Assembly (NCBI GenBank): GCA_037179385.1
Contig: CM074190.1
Location: forward strand, 5,284,284-5,348,283
Direction: 5' to 3'
DNA: 64,000 nucleotides
Origin: Holothuria scabra
Taxonomy: Eukaryota; Echinodermata; Holothuroidea; Aspidochirotida; Holothuriidae
Positions 11,711 to 25,000 of this stretch are shown piece after piece. A program made the position numbers and the translations under genes. Under the pieces are notes generated by a model. That model did not search any database. It was not told the origin of the DNA and was given only the letters and a program-made list of their open reading frames with translations. Positions within the stretch are counted from its first letter, which is position 1, and each line of letters opens with the position of its first letter.

Positions 11711-14420
11711 CTCGTACGTCAGGCTATACCTATTAATTGTGATTTTGAGTAGGCCCACTGCTCATTATATCCTTAATGCAATTACTATCACCTAAGTACT
11801 GGTTACATGATTTAACTGAGAACCCCACAAACACATAAGAACAACTCAAAGTGAGTTTCATCGTAATCAACATTTTCCCCAAAAATATTCCCTTTGTAAA
11901 ACAAATTTCAAGTCCAAAAAGAAACGGTGGCGGACCTTTGAGCATCCCTAGCTCGACCCACACACTGAGCCCGAAGTATGAGAATGAGAAAATAGACTTA
12001 TAACCAACTCTCCAGATACTTCAACATGTGTCGCTGATTCAGTGGAGGAGCTGTCATAATTATGGTCGAGGGCGGTCCCCCCCCCCCCCCCGACGGACCA
12101 AAATCGTCTGTCGGTACTTTATTCTTGCACCATTTATTGGGAATTAGACATAAATTAATAGCGTAATTGGTTTAAGGCGAGGATAAAAAAATGCTCAAGC
12201 AGCCACCAGTAGCTGTACTATCTGCACTTTATTGTAATAAAAAGGGTCTTTTGTAATGAAGGGATATGTTTTGCCAAAACGTATCTTCATGCTTTATACG
12301 CACTAATGAATGTTGTCTATGTGCTAAGTTATTTGCTCTCACACCAAGCGTGATCATAGCTTACAAAATACACCTGTTGACATGAAATTCACCCTCCCGG
12401 CCAATAAAAATGTTGCAAAGGGCGCAACAATAATTGTAGCTCAAATAGCCCTCTTGTTGTAGGGTATGATTGTCGACATAGACAATAAAAAAGAGTTTAT
12501 AAAGATACCAAAATAGCTTCCACAACATTTTTCAAAATAATTTGAAGAGGACATTCAGGTTAAAATAAAATAAAACTGTTATCATAGTGGTAATGATTTA
12601 AGGGTTTTAAAGAGCAGTTTTTATTTTGCTTTTCTTCAAGTGACTATTCTCATGATAAATGACTATTTCTGACACTGCACTATAATCCCATGAAAATACT
12701 TATTTCTGTACTTTCGTGGTCTCAAAAACCAGAAAATTGTATCTAATAAGCCTATTGGTTTAGGTTAATTTTATTTACTATGAATTCGGTATCTAGAGAG
12801 CCAATCATACATTTTTTCTTAGTTGGCTATTTCGTTCAGTGTACTGAATTAATGGTTATTAAGATTGTAAGATTGCCTGCTATTTAGCTGTGTTTTTTTT
12901 TAGGTTTAATCTTTATCTTTACCAAGTAACCCATTATTACATTAAAATTTTAAATCGAGGCCTGACAATAACACAAAATGTAATGACCGCCTTCATACTA
13001 GAATGTGAAAGAGAGCGATAGAAACATGGGCGTCCGCGGGTAGAGGCAAGGGGGGGGGGGACTTGCCCTCCCTTGGAAAATAGTAAACCTGAAAAAACGA
13101 AGAAAACATAAAGAAAAAGACGAAGAAACATTAACATCAACACTTTTTAACAGTTCACTCAGTGTTTTCCCTATTTTAATGCGGTAAATAGGCTTTAGAA
13201 ATGCCATTCTCAGCGATATGAGAGGCACTTTGGGCAAAAACTTTCTTGCGCTCCGCGCCAACTTATGGTTGCGCGGACCTTTCCCTCCTAAAAAAAATAT
13301 GCTCCCTCCCGAATTTTCTTCTGCAAAGGCCCATGGATATAAAATTTAAACATGTTTTTATAGAAAAACTTGCTGAGGAGAAATGGCAAAGAAGTCTTTT
13401 ACCAAGTGCGGAAAATCAAAAGGAAAGTGCTGAAAATCAAATGGAGAGTCTGAAAAGCCGTAGCTTCGATCGCGCTGAGGCTCAGGGTATTTACTCCTTC
13501 GAAGCCCCTCTGCAGACCATTTTCGCCCCCTCTGACCGAAATCCCTAGCTCTGCCACTGCGCTGCATGTGTGTAATGCACGTGGGGTAGGTCCAACCCGT
13601 TGAGCTACGTAACAATCCCATATCAGCTTACCCGGGCCCGCGGAGTGGTTCGTTGTTTTCTCAGCTCCTGAGCTTCTTAAATTGAAGGGCCTGGATGTGA
13701 CTGAACAAGGAATATGCCGTACAGCCTGCTACGTAGGTAAATATCAGCCGTGCTCCCTACAGCGTCAAAAGGCCACCTTCTTCAAACAATTGGGCATTAT
13801 TACCGCCTCACTACGTTTGAGATGTTTACAACACCAAATTAGTTGGCAGCAGTTGTTTGGAGTCATCTTTGATTAACGGATTTCATTAACAACAACACTA
13901 CTGAAGAATAAGATAACACCATAACCCAATCGATGTACACCACTCGTTTTCAATTCGTGGTTCATTTTTGTATTCCTGCGTGTCGTCAGAATAAAGGCAC
14001 TAAGAGGGTTACGATCGATTTTCAGTGTTCTTTATATAAACCTTGCTCGGCTTAGTGGTTTTGTCCTATAGCAACCAGGTGGGGCCATAGAATATGTTGG
14101 CTTTGGCATGTTCATTGGAAAGAGATCTGTGTAGTATCATATACGCAATGCACTATTATTGTATTAAGTGAAGATTACTTTTTTCGGTGTTCCATATCAA
14201 TGTAGGCGACTAGTGACATCATTTAAGTGTATCGGCCTTCACTCAATTTGCTTTGGACTTGTATTTTGGATTTTAAGGCCTGTTTTAGCAGGATAAACTC
14301 AAAGTAAAATAGGCCTAACCTCAATAATTTGCTAGGATATTTGGATGAATAGCTTACGCATTTGTAATGTACATCTATGCCACGTCACGTTCGTGACCAT
14401 CAACCCACAACAGAGACACT
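11711..14420. other. Intergenic stretch, repeat remnants, no gene seen
   Basis: This contains a C-homopolymer near 12078-12091 and an element of about 540 bp (13016-13556). That element has a G-tract after a GGCGTCCGCGGGTAGAGG-like left end and a right end CTAGCTCTGCCACTG, resembling the hAT-like CAGTGGCGTAG family seen complete at 32786-34901. No coding exon could be supported. Confidence 0.45.
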
Positions 14421-14426
14421 GTTCGG

Positions 14427-14435
14427 AATAAAAAG
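14427..14435 (+). promoter_or_regulatory. Possible TATA-like box of the EF-hand gene
   Basis: AATAAAAAG lies about 30 bases upstream of a possible start (TTCTAACAGTTGC, about 14454-14466). A possible non-coding first exon then ends in a consensus donor (CAAAAG|GTAACA at 14527). This is placed by position only; it has no independent support. Confidence 0.25.
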
Positions 14436-14459
14436 GGGACCGCTCGACGCGTTTCTAAC

Positions 14460-14527
14460 AGTTGCTTGCTCAGAAGATTTGATCACCTTCACTTCAGGAC
14501 TGGACAGGAAATTTTTGGATTCAAAAG
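14460..14527 (+). other. Possible 5' untranslated exon
   Basis: The segment ends in a good donor (AAAAG|GTAACA). The start codon at 15844 lies just inside an exon whose acceptor (TCAGCAG at 15837) implies an upstream untranslated exon. This is the nearest donor preceded by a promoter-like sequence. Other upstream exons are possible. Confidence 0.3.
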
Positions 14528-15843
14528 GTAACACTATAGTTAATTTGTAAATTTGAGACTTCAAAAAACACTGCATTAGTTTAATTTAGTATAGTTTATT
14601 CTCTTTTCATCCTCCGAAGAGGTATAAGAGGCAATAAAAATAACATTAACAGGATTAATTACATTTTACAAGAACAACAAAACAAATAAACAAACAAAAA
14701 GAGAGAAAATAAGAAAAATAAAGTACAAAAATGTATGAAGAGAACAAATATCTAATTAAATCCGTCCCCAACATAAGACTTAAACGCTATTCTTAACATG
14801 GTATTTCAGGAATGCCTATAACTATAAAAACTAGAAAAGTTGTTCTTAGCACTAGATAATTTTGATGGCATTAGCTTTAAGTAAGTCCCTGAGCCGGATG
14901 CTGGTAACTTGAGGGGTATGTCATCTTTTTTGAGGGACTCAGACACTGTGGGCACTGTGAGCCCGCGACCGGGGGGATCCCAACTTGAATTATTTATAGA
15001 AGACTGTCCTGTTTATGATTGGCTCCTGAGAGTCATGCGACAACATTTTTTCTCCGCGAACCTGAATTTTACAAGAAATTACTGAGGCGGCTAGGCTTAC
15101 CGTAAATATGCATTACTGAAGTCCTAAAATATCTTTGAAGAAAAATAAGAAGCAATTTGTGAGATTTAGCTGTTACTTCAAAACAAGTTTTGGGGATTGC
15201 TCCTGTTCTTTAAGTGGGCTACACTGGAGTAGAGGGGGTGGGGCACTTCAAAACAATATTGCTGCCATTTAAATTTTTTGAGTACAGGTCAATTTTAGTG
15301 ATGATAGGTAGGACCAATTTTGTGGCAACATTAACCCAAGTGGAGTTTTGAAAAGCCATTTAAGGCTACAACATAGTGTGAGTAACTCAAAATCATAAAT
15401 ATAAAGAGTAAACGTTGTAAGTATGGTTAGGTCATACCCAAAATTACTATTTTGTGAAAACTTACTTTACCTACCGCATTGGTTCTAACTTACTAGTACC
15501 AAAATTTCCTCCCTTAGCCAATTATAATTTCCATTGCGTTATTTGCGGCATTTTAACAGTTTAATATGTAGGCTATTCCGACCAACCTTAAAGTAATTTT
15601 CACCACAGAACCTTCCACACACCTTCCGTGATTTGCCTAACCAGCAGGCCACGCCTAGTAAATTATCAGCAATGTCACAGAATATTATCAGGAACAGGCT
15701 GTTATTCAATACGTATTCCACTATTTAAGTTCTACAAAAGATGTAGAGCTCTGGATGCGGTATTAGAAATTCGATGTTTCAGTAAAGACGGATAGTGCAG
15801 TTAAAAACTTACACAGTAATTTATTTTCCTTCAGCAGGGCGAA

Positions 15844-16026
15844 ATGGGTGAGACGAAACCGGACCATCAGGCGATGTTGTACAACCGTGATCGTCTGAGG
15901 GACCTAAAGACCGGTATAAATAAGGTCCTGGATATACTTCATGGAGTCCTTTGTCTTGAGACTTGCACGGACAACGAGGGAAAAATCACAAAAATAGCTG
16001 AATACTATGAAAGTCTTCAAAGAGTG
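15844..16026 (+). CDS. EF-hand gene, coding exon 1
   Basis: Residues 1-61, starting MGETKPDHQAM. The acceptor TTCAGCAG precedes the ATG by six bases, and the donor is AGAGTG|GTAAGA, phase 0. The part around LHGVLCLETCTDNEGKITKI holds both conserved-looking Cys and a DNEG turn, but I see no named domain. Confidence 0.75.
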
Positions 16027-19000
16027 GTAAGATTTTTGACCGTCATTACTTAAAAAGTTGAGGTCATTAGGTCTATCGTTAGTTCATTGGTTCACGATGT
16101 CCGTCGATATGTCGCAAAGTAACCATTACCTTTTTGGTAATTAAGTTTAAGGCTTTCGCACTCATTAACAGTTGAATATTGCATAAAATTATGCTTCTCC
16201 TGTAAAGTTTACAGTATATAATTCTTTTGTCAGGAAGGGACCCTCTTATCTTCGTGATGCTATCGGTACTTAAGTTTTTCCCTCCCACACTCTTAGGTCA
16301 GTCCTCTTGCAACGAGACTAAGTAGTTTGATAGTTCAGTGTTCGCGACCGTGGGTGTATGATTATAGTGGGCCGGGTCATGATATGGAATTCACTTTCTC
16401 TTAAACTAAATTTGAAATGCGTCAATATTGACTCGAATGTGAGAGGGACACGTGCAACTCCCGTAAAAATTTTCTTAAGTCAAGGGTAGACTGAGCACAT
16501 TATTTAACAAGGATTTTCGTGATTGGCTTTTGCAATTGTATAGTATCGATTGTGTTCTTTGTTAGGGTTATTATTAGGGATTAGGTTAGAGATCAGCGCT
16601 GTTGTTAGCCAGTTAGGAATTTTCTTGTTAAGCAGTGCGCATCGTCCCATGCGCATCGCCTCAAAGTCGATGGGTGTGCATTTCCAAAATATGTGGGGGC
16701 GTGACCTCTGTCAGAGTAGCCCGGGACTGACGCCCATGCTTAAAGACTAATATAAGAACTTTTTAGTTTTTTTTTTCTAATTTGGCACTGTATAGCGTAG
16801 CTAAGAGTTTAATAATTTATGTCATAAAGTAATGACATGAATAAGCAGTCTAAACGCTTGCCGTGGTGGAGTGGGTTAATAGTACGCAAGCGTTTTCCCT
16901 GATTGCTTAATTTGAAATGTAAATCACAATATTGCAATGTGATTCAATTTTTCCAAACATATTGACTGCATGATTAGGCAATCATTGCACAATTAAGTAG
17001 ATATCAGAGTATGACAGACTTCTCTGTGTATACCTCATTTAAGCCTTGACGAGGCATGTATGCAGTATTCGGATGACCTTACTACTGTAGGATTTCATAT
17101 GAAAAAATAAATATTCCAGGTTAAGTTTTCCAAACCCTGTACTGTAGCAATAAGTTTTTGTTAACTCCTAATATCTCATCATAACGATAAGACGGCATTT
17201 GGCAGTCTTTCATCACTTCAAACTGCATATTTTTTGGTTGATATATACTACTACAGAAATTTGCAACTGGCGCAGCTCTTTGATTGACATCTAATTAAAA
17301 AACAAATGCAGAGTAGCTCATTTTGCACATCATGTACTGATAGTACCTTTATTGCATATTAGGGACTCATATACTCACCGTGGTATGCCCTGAATCAGTA
17401 AAATAAGATTCTCTCTGGAAAAGGATGAGCTGAAGACAGTTGTGGGAAGGGCCAATAAAAAGTAGACTGACTCTGACTGAGAGAATTGGAACTGCCAGAC
17501 GAAATTAATAGCTGCCTTTAAATAGTTTTTGTTAAAAATGTTTCCAATTTTCCACTTCTCAACAAGGCAACAGAATGTTATGTCAGGTGAACTTATTGGC
17601 TCGACTCCTTTTGTTCACCTCAATAATTGAATGCCCGGTACAGTATATTATTGAAACACTGTGGGGTTTCTTTGAACATCTTTCATTGCATACAGTATCT
17701 GCCATCTTAACAAAGAATGATGAGACTCTTTTTCCCAAATAAAGCAACACGTATGCACAGGTTCGCCGCTCTTTCATAATCCCCCCCTCCTACTTAATCG
17801 TCGAGCAAATCGACAAATTATTCCTTGTCCCAAATTTTAAGAATTTCAAAATTGAATGGAAATCGGGGTACTATCCCATATATTTTGTCCAGGAATTGTA
17901 GCTATTCGTTTCATGGGCATCAAAATCACTATTGAAACCCTTGTCAGATTAACGGTGACATCCAGTATTTCCCATAATGCACTATATCTCGAGAAAAATA
18001 ATTCTTTGAAAATCAGTATCTTCCGAGCACTTTGTGCTATTAAGAAGCACTTTTCAACTCCTGAAAAGGAAAATTTCTGCTGATTCTGCTGGTCTTTCCC
18101 AACGTTTTCATAGGAGGGTAATACTACGTCCGCAGGCTCGCAGGCTTTGTTTTCATAACATTTATATTACTTCCTGTTAATTTATGTCCACTAATTTATA
18201 AAACATTTCCGTTTATTGCAGAATATGGAAACGAAAATATAAACTGTATTGTTCATAGTTATATGCAAAATTTGTATCTAATTATTGTTATGTTGTGGCT
18301 TTAATTCGATGTTCTTATATGCGAACTCGCAATGACTTTGTTTGTATTATTTTGGTACTGCAAGTCTTTACCGTACGACAGCGTTATGAACATGACGTAG
18401 GCCAAGTATAGTCGACAGACAAGTTTAGGAGATGGTAGTTTCGCTTTTTATGTTTATTCCATGCTGTTGTATTTTCACAGGAGCGAGAGACATGGGGAAG
18501 ACTCAAAGAAGAATTTATCGACAAACAAAAGGACTGGAAAGACGTAGATAACTTGAAAAGTGAAAAAACTATTTCAGAAATTTTGCTGGATTTTGTTAAA
18601 GAACTTGATGACATAAAGATCGATTTAGAAGTAAAGCTTAAAGTAAGTACATGGAGATCATTGATATTTTATAAAGGAACACTCTAAAAAATATTTAAAC
18701 GATTTTGTTTAAAAATTAGGATACTCACGAAAATGAGTATTTCTACTCGAAATAAGTGAGTACTTCAACTGAATGTGTGCAAAATTTTACACAAATTGTG
18801 CAAAATTTTGCACAAATTCAGTTGAAGTACTCACTTATTTCGAGTAGAAATACTCATTTTCGTGAGTATCCTAATTTTTAAACAAAATCGTTTAAATATT
18901 TTTTAGAGTGAATCTTTTCCGCTAGAACGATTGATATCACACAAAAACTGATTTTGTCAAAATATTTATTGAAAGTCCCAAAACGGGTGCAGATAGAGGC

Positions 19001-22000
19001 GTCTCAAAATTTTTCGACCTGGATTCGGGTTGAAAAAGGGCCAACTGATCGCAAGTTTCGCAGTCAATTTTTGGTAGGGGCCGAAAAGTGACTTCTTCAG
19101 ACTGCCATGAATATGGTCTACCGGAGCGCCGGTCACCTACCCTTTAGACTGCATGTTCTGCCTTTTAAGAAAGGCTGAGATGGTGCTATTTTTACAAAAT
19201 CGAAGCATATTTCATATTATTTGAAAAGTACATGTATACTTCGGAGTGATTTTTCCCGATTAGCTGATTGCTAATTGCATGGGGAATGTCCCATCCTCAT
19301 TGGGCACACTAATGATTCGAACATAAAGGAAAATCGATACGGAAATTGTATCGAATAAGGGAACTTACTCAACCGCATAGATGTTAAATATAATGTTGAA
19401 TTAATAGCTATTTCCCCAGTGAACAGCGGCTCATATAGTTCAACGGAACAAATGTGTGCGAAGTACCGTGGAAGAGATGAAACTGACGTAAGTGCAGTTA
19501 TTCAGTTAGATAAGATGTAACGACACACCAACACGAATGTGTTATCATGGTGGCATACTATTCACATACTATTCATGTCCTCCCGTTTAGTCCCTCTTAC
19601 GACAGGCGGGGGAAAACGTGGGCATATACAACCCCCTGTCCACAGGGGGAGAAACTGTAAGTGCAGTTTTGGCGGCATGGTTGACCCATTAATTCTAAAT
19701 CCGTTCTCAAGTTCATTGGCACAAAAAACGTATTTGTGCGCATTTGTTCATACTCAAAATATCATTACAGGGGTAGGCATACAATAAGGGAGGGCCAATC
19801 AGCGTTTTAGGCTGCCACGTCTACCCCTTGGTTACACCACTGGGTGTCACCAGTCAGTCCCCCTCCCCCACCCGAGAGTCGGTCGAGCTGTGAGACCAAT
19901 TTCACACAATACTGTAAGTATAGCTCTTAAGTGTATCTATCTGAAAACTTAACGCCAATTGTAAACAATATATCATATATGTTTGAACGCAATTCACGAA
20001 TCTATCGACTCACTTATTCTCTTCAGAAGAAAGCAACCGTTGGACCAAATATATCTGACGATTTGGGGCAAATTTGATCGAGGAATTTGATATGAATGTA
20101 GTCCTTGAATGGTGTTAATGATGTAAGGTTTTTTAAACATTTTAAGATTTCCCGAAAGAGAGTTCCAGTTCTAAGCTACTCATGTGATTCTTCAGGAGTT
20201 GACATATAAGCGATTAGTATACTTATGAATGCCGAAGTATCTAGAATATGTAAAGAGCATTAGATCAAAGTTTTGGTAAACTTTACCACATACCTGATAC
20301 TTTCTTGACAATGGGACAGATTTGAAATGTTTAAATTATTTAAGTATGTAGTACAATGTTATACATATTCTACGGAACATTGGATATTTTTAATATGCTT
20401 CTTTTACAAGAGTGTGAATGCGCTAAAAATATTTCCACAGAATAGAAAGATCGGTACACTCTTAAAACGCATTAAGCAATTAAACACTTATTTTTTCATC
20501 ACTTTGTAAACACATTTAAATTCTAAACATGTTAAGGTATTCAACACTAAACGTTTAGCAGTTAAATGTATTTAAAAGTGAAATGCTGAGGAATTATACT
20601 CATGTGTTTAGCAATCTAAACGTGTTTACAAGTGGGGCAAAAGTGTTTAAGAAACGTTAAATTCCGAAACACCTTCTTTCTAGTGAATGAGATGGAAAAA
20701 GATTAGGCCATTATGAAGTAATAGACGATTGTAAGAACTGTTGCTACTTTGGAAAGTGGGGTCCTTGTTTCACATGTAATTCCATTTACATGAGTCTATG
20801 GTTTCATTCGATTTATTGTTAATTCAAATTCCAAATCATCTTGTACACTTTTAAAGTTATAATTAAGTCTTAATAAAGGTGCCTCCTTTAACAAACATTA
20901 AAGTCGTCTGTTTTTTATGTTTTGACTTGTTTCTTTCTTTTAATTTTTGTTTTGCCTTTGACTAGGTGTTTTTTTTTTTTTTTTTTGTTGTCCAAAATAA
21001 GTATGCCTACTTTCACTGTTTTATTTAAAAAGGAAAAATGCATTTAAGTTGACTAGCCGATGTAAAATGTAAGTGAACTTCTTCATTCCTTATAAAGTTA
21101 CATCATTTAAGTTCTCAGATTTAAATTGTCTTCTAATCAAAGAGTGTATGTTACCACTCAAAACTTGAACTGTTTGTGAATAGTTTGTTTAAAGGGAAAA
21201 GTGCAGCTACCCATAACCAATTAGAATTTGTGTATCTTGTCATTCTATTTCAAGAATGGACTCTTATGACGGCATTTGTGTTATTTACTAACATTCTCAA
21301 ACGTGCTAAACATGTTTAGCTATGAAGCACTAACTGATTAGTAATTAAACGTGTTTTGGAGCGAAGTATTTGAGAATTAAACACGTGTGTTAAGCATCTA
21401 AGCGTATTTACAATGTGGGTGCAAAAAAGTGTTTAGAAAAAACGTTTTACTCCTAAACATCTTTTTAGAGCGTAATTTAGTGTAGCTGTCACTCTTGAAT
21501 ATGCCTACACAGATATTTTACGGTACCGTAACTAGGCTAAAATCGTTATTGTGTCTGAATACTGGTCTACACTGAAATTATATCGTAACTAATTTTTAGG
21601 CTAAACTCATTATCGCTTCGAATTCGCTATCACTGCTTGGGGTGACAGAGAATTTATTTCCTTTCAAAAGATAATGTTGTCAATGGTCTAAACTACTCTA
21701 AATTAGTGATAATCTTCAACTTCTATTGGTTCATTATAAGGTCAGGTGACTGTGCGCTATTCCGTGATACACTCACGGTTATGGATAACGCTCCTCTTAG
21801 GCTATACTCCGTGTTATTCTGGGTTGAGCTGGTTTATTATTTTTATTTACAAACGAACTGTTTTAATTCTATCTTTTATCTCAATATTGTTGTGTACGAA
21901 TGGGCAAGGCCGCAACTCTGGACCTGTTGCAGTAGAACCGGATAATGCCAACTCGGGGTGGTCGGTGAATTCTACAACGCCTGTGCGTGCATTGCTTGTA

Positions 22001-25000
22001 TTAAAGACAGTTAACTCTCACCGTGCTCCCAACTACAGTTTTGCTGTTTGATTGGCAGCAAGGTAAAAAAATGCAGAGGCTACTGTAGCTCATATTACAC
22101 AGTCAGTACTGTAATGAGAGTGTCTTGATTACGCATTGGTGTCTTGTACACCCACCTGGCATGAAACAATGAACTGGGATTGTGTCTGAATGAGAATCAG
22201 TTTTAGACAGTTTTTGGAGGGGCTTAAGCAGGTTTTAAAAATTAGACCTGTTTGGGATGAGAGGACTAGGCCTCTAACCCTTCTATCGTGTATCATGCTG
22301 TGCCAACACACTGCTAATCATTGTTTAACTTTTATTTCTTTTTCAGGAACGGAAAGAAACGGAGAAGGGACTGAATTCAGAATTAGCTTCTTTACAAGGT
22401 AAATTCAACGTACATTGACTTTGCAGGTGTATACTGTACTCCTTCTAATTCATATCTACCGTGCATTTGAAATCATGTCCCAATATTTTCGGTTGGTCTA
22501 CGTCCACTAGTTTCTTTAACGATTGAATGATAGAAAAAACAGACTATTGACAACTTCTGCCGCAGTAAACACCGTCGGTTCCTTCAACTTTGATGAACCT
22601 GCCACTTGCCGTTTTTTAGTCTACACATCTGGTAATCAAAACATTTCTAATTTCATGCTATTCCTATAAGCAAATATGGTCTCAGATCACGTATATACTT
22701 AATTCTAAATCAAAGTGGCCAACAAATGATAGGATGTCCCGACTTTCAAAAGCAGGAGATTACGCCACCAATACACAATCATTCAACTTTTAAAAAAAGT
22801 TTTACCCTGGATGGTCCCTTGCCGGGGGTCACTTTTACTATTGCAAAATTGAACGTCACTCCAATTAATACAGAAGAGATTCTGGACCAGGCATGGTTTG
22901 TGAATCAAATTCTGAGATCATTCTACGGCTTGCTCTTCTTTCCGTCCCCCTTTCATCTAATTTTAAATTTCCTTTTTGTTAGCACAATTATATGAAGAGA
23001 GGCAACAGAAGATGGAGTTAAAATGGAAACTCGAGGAGATAACAGGAGATGACGAAAATGGGAAATATAGTACAGCTTTCTTACAGCAAAGACTAAAAGA
23101 AAAACAGGATATGATCGCAGAGTAAGGCTGCCAGTTTTGTCTTTTACGTAAAATAAGGTACCGAGGGACCATTGCAGACATATCAGCATGCACCTCTACG
23201 CAGTGTTTTCATAACCACTAAATTCAATGTGCATTTCACAAGAGAGTGTGGGATAGTGTGACAAATGCAGGGCTTGTTATGTTGGGAGCAACTGTGAATG
23301 TTGAATCCTGAAAATCAACTTTGAGGCATTTTTCCAATAAGTAAGGTAATCAGGGATACATATGTGTTCACTAGTAACTTGAAATCACAAATCTTCGTTT
23401 TGCCATTAATTTTATTCTAGGGTAAAACATCGCCACACTTCTCCGCGAAGATTCGCGGCAGGGATAAGGGAATCCAAAGTTACTTTAAGGCTGAGGACGG
23501 GACATCCAGTGGCGGTGTCAGAACGTCAAAATTGGGGCGGAGGCAAACTAAGGGAAAGAGAAAATGTTGGGGGCAAAAACTGTAGGGCGCAGGGCCAAAC
23601 TGAGCCCAAGCGCCCTTTCCTGCGAGTGAGGTACCGTAAGGCATTAAGTACCGGTATGTGCTGTGTGTGTGTGGTGACTTCTGTCAAAGATTAATTTTGT
23701 AAAAAGTTACAGTCAATGGATGTATTTCCCAACAAGTGAGTCACAACTGGAAAAGGCTGACTTGAACGAATTGGTTGGAGACTAAAATTCTATCTAACCT
23801 AACCCAACCTAACCCAACCTTAATTAACTTATATACATATACTGGTTTTCTTTCTTTTATAACCAGGTAAAGCAGATGATAACTGACGCAAATGCAATTC
23901 GGGCGCAGCCGTCATGCGATTGGGCAATAGCCTACCATTGGTTGCGATAAAATGAATTGCACACGACAATCTGATTCTGTGTCCTCCATTCACTATAAAA
24001 TAGTACCGTATAAATTAGTTAAACGTTTTTCTAGTAACGTTTTTATCTCCGCTTGTAAACACGTTTGGATGCTAAATAGAGGCGTCTTATTTCTAAAGAT
24101 GTCGCTTTTAAACACGTTTGATTGCTTTACTTTTTGTGTTTTATAGCTGAACATGTGTAGACTTAAGACGAGTTTTCAAAGTGCACGGGGGAAAACAAGT
24201 GCCCAATCGCTAAACATGTTTTGAGAGTGTGACCAAGGGTGTCCTGTGGGAAGTTATATGTAGCTTTTTTTCACTTAATTTTAAAGATTACAACGAGGAA
24301 GTACAGCTCAACTCTGGGAGAAGGAAAGAAATAGAATCCTCGAAACATCAGCGAAACGAGAGTTGGAATTATCCAAAGAACTTGAAGAGTTAAAGAAAAC
24401 TCACGAAGATATGAAAGAACGGTTAATGGCAAAAGTCAAGGTACCACGAAATCACCCTTAGGCTATACTTAATCCTAATACGCACTCAGCTACGTTAAAT
24501 TTGTCACGTTGGGTTAAAAGGAGTTATCAGTGTTTATTATTGAAGAAAAATATGTGGTAAAAATGATAAGATTCTTTAATTCACAATCTGCCACCTATAC
24601 TGTCGCAAAATAAGGCACACCGAATTTCTTTTCCATAATCCTGTGATTATTATTTGAAAAAAGTGTCTATAGTAGCCTGAACCTCTTCCGTGGGAGCGAT
24701 GTCAAACTTGAAAAATGGAAGTTACGGGAATACTTCATTGTGTTACGGTAAGCAGGGAGGTGTTATTAGTCTAATAACACCTCCCTGCGGTAAGTCAGTC
24801 AACTTCAAGCAATGCGTGTTGTATTTGGTGTACGTGACTGTATGTACGTTTTGACCGACCCAAAGACACACTCTCTATATAGCTAAGGCGTGTATAAAAA
24901 GAAGCCCCATTACTAGTGTGATGGACATTTAGCCACATGGGAAAATACACATTACTTTGGAAAAGTTAACCGACAATTTTTAGCAACAAATTGTGGTCAG

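Noticed and set aside
21706..22051. Overlapping 79- and 101-residue plus-strand frames
   Set aside because: They are unsupported by splice sites or domains, run into an R1 repeat copy, and lie inside an intron of the EF-hand gene.
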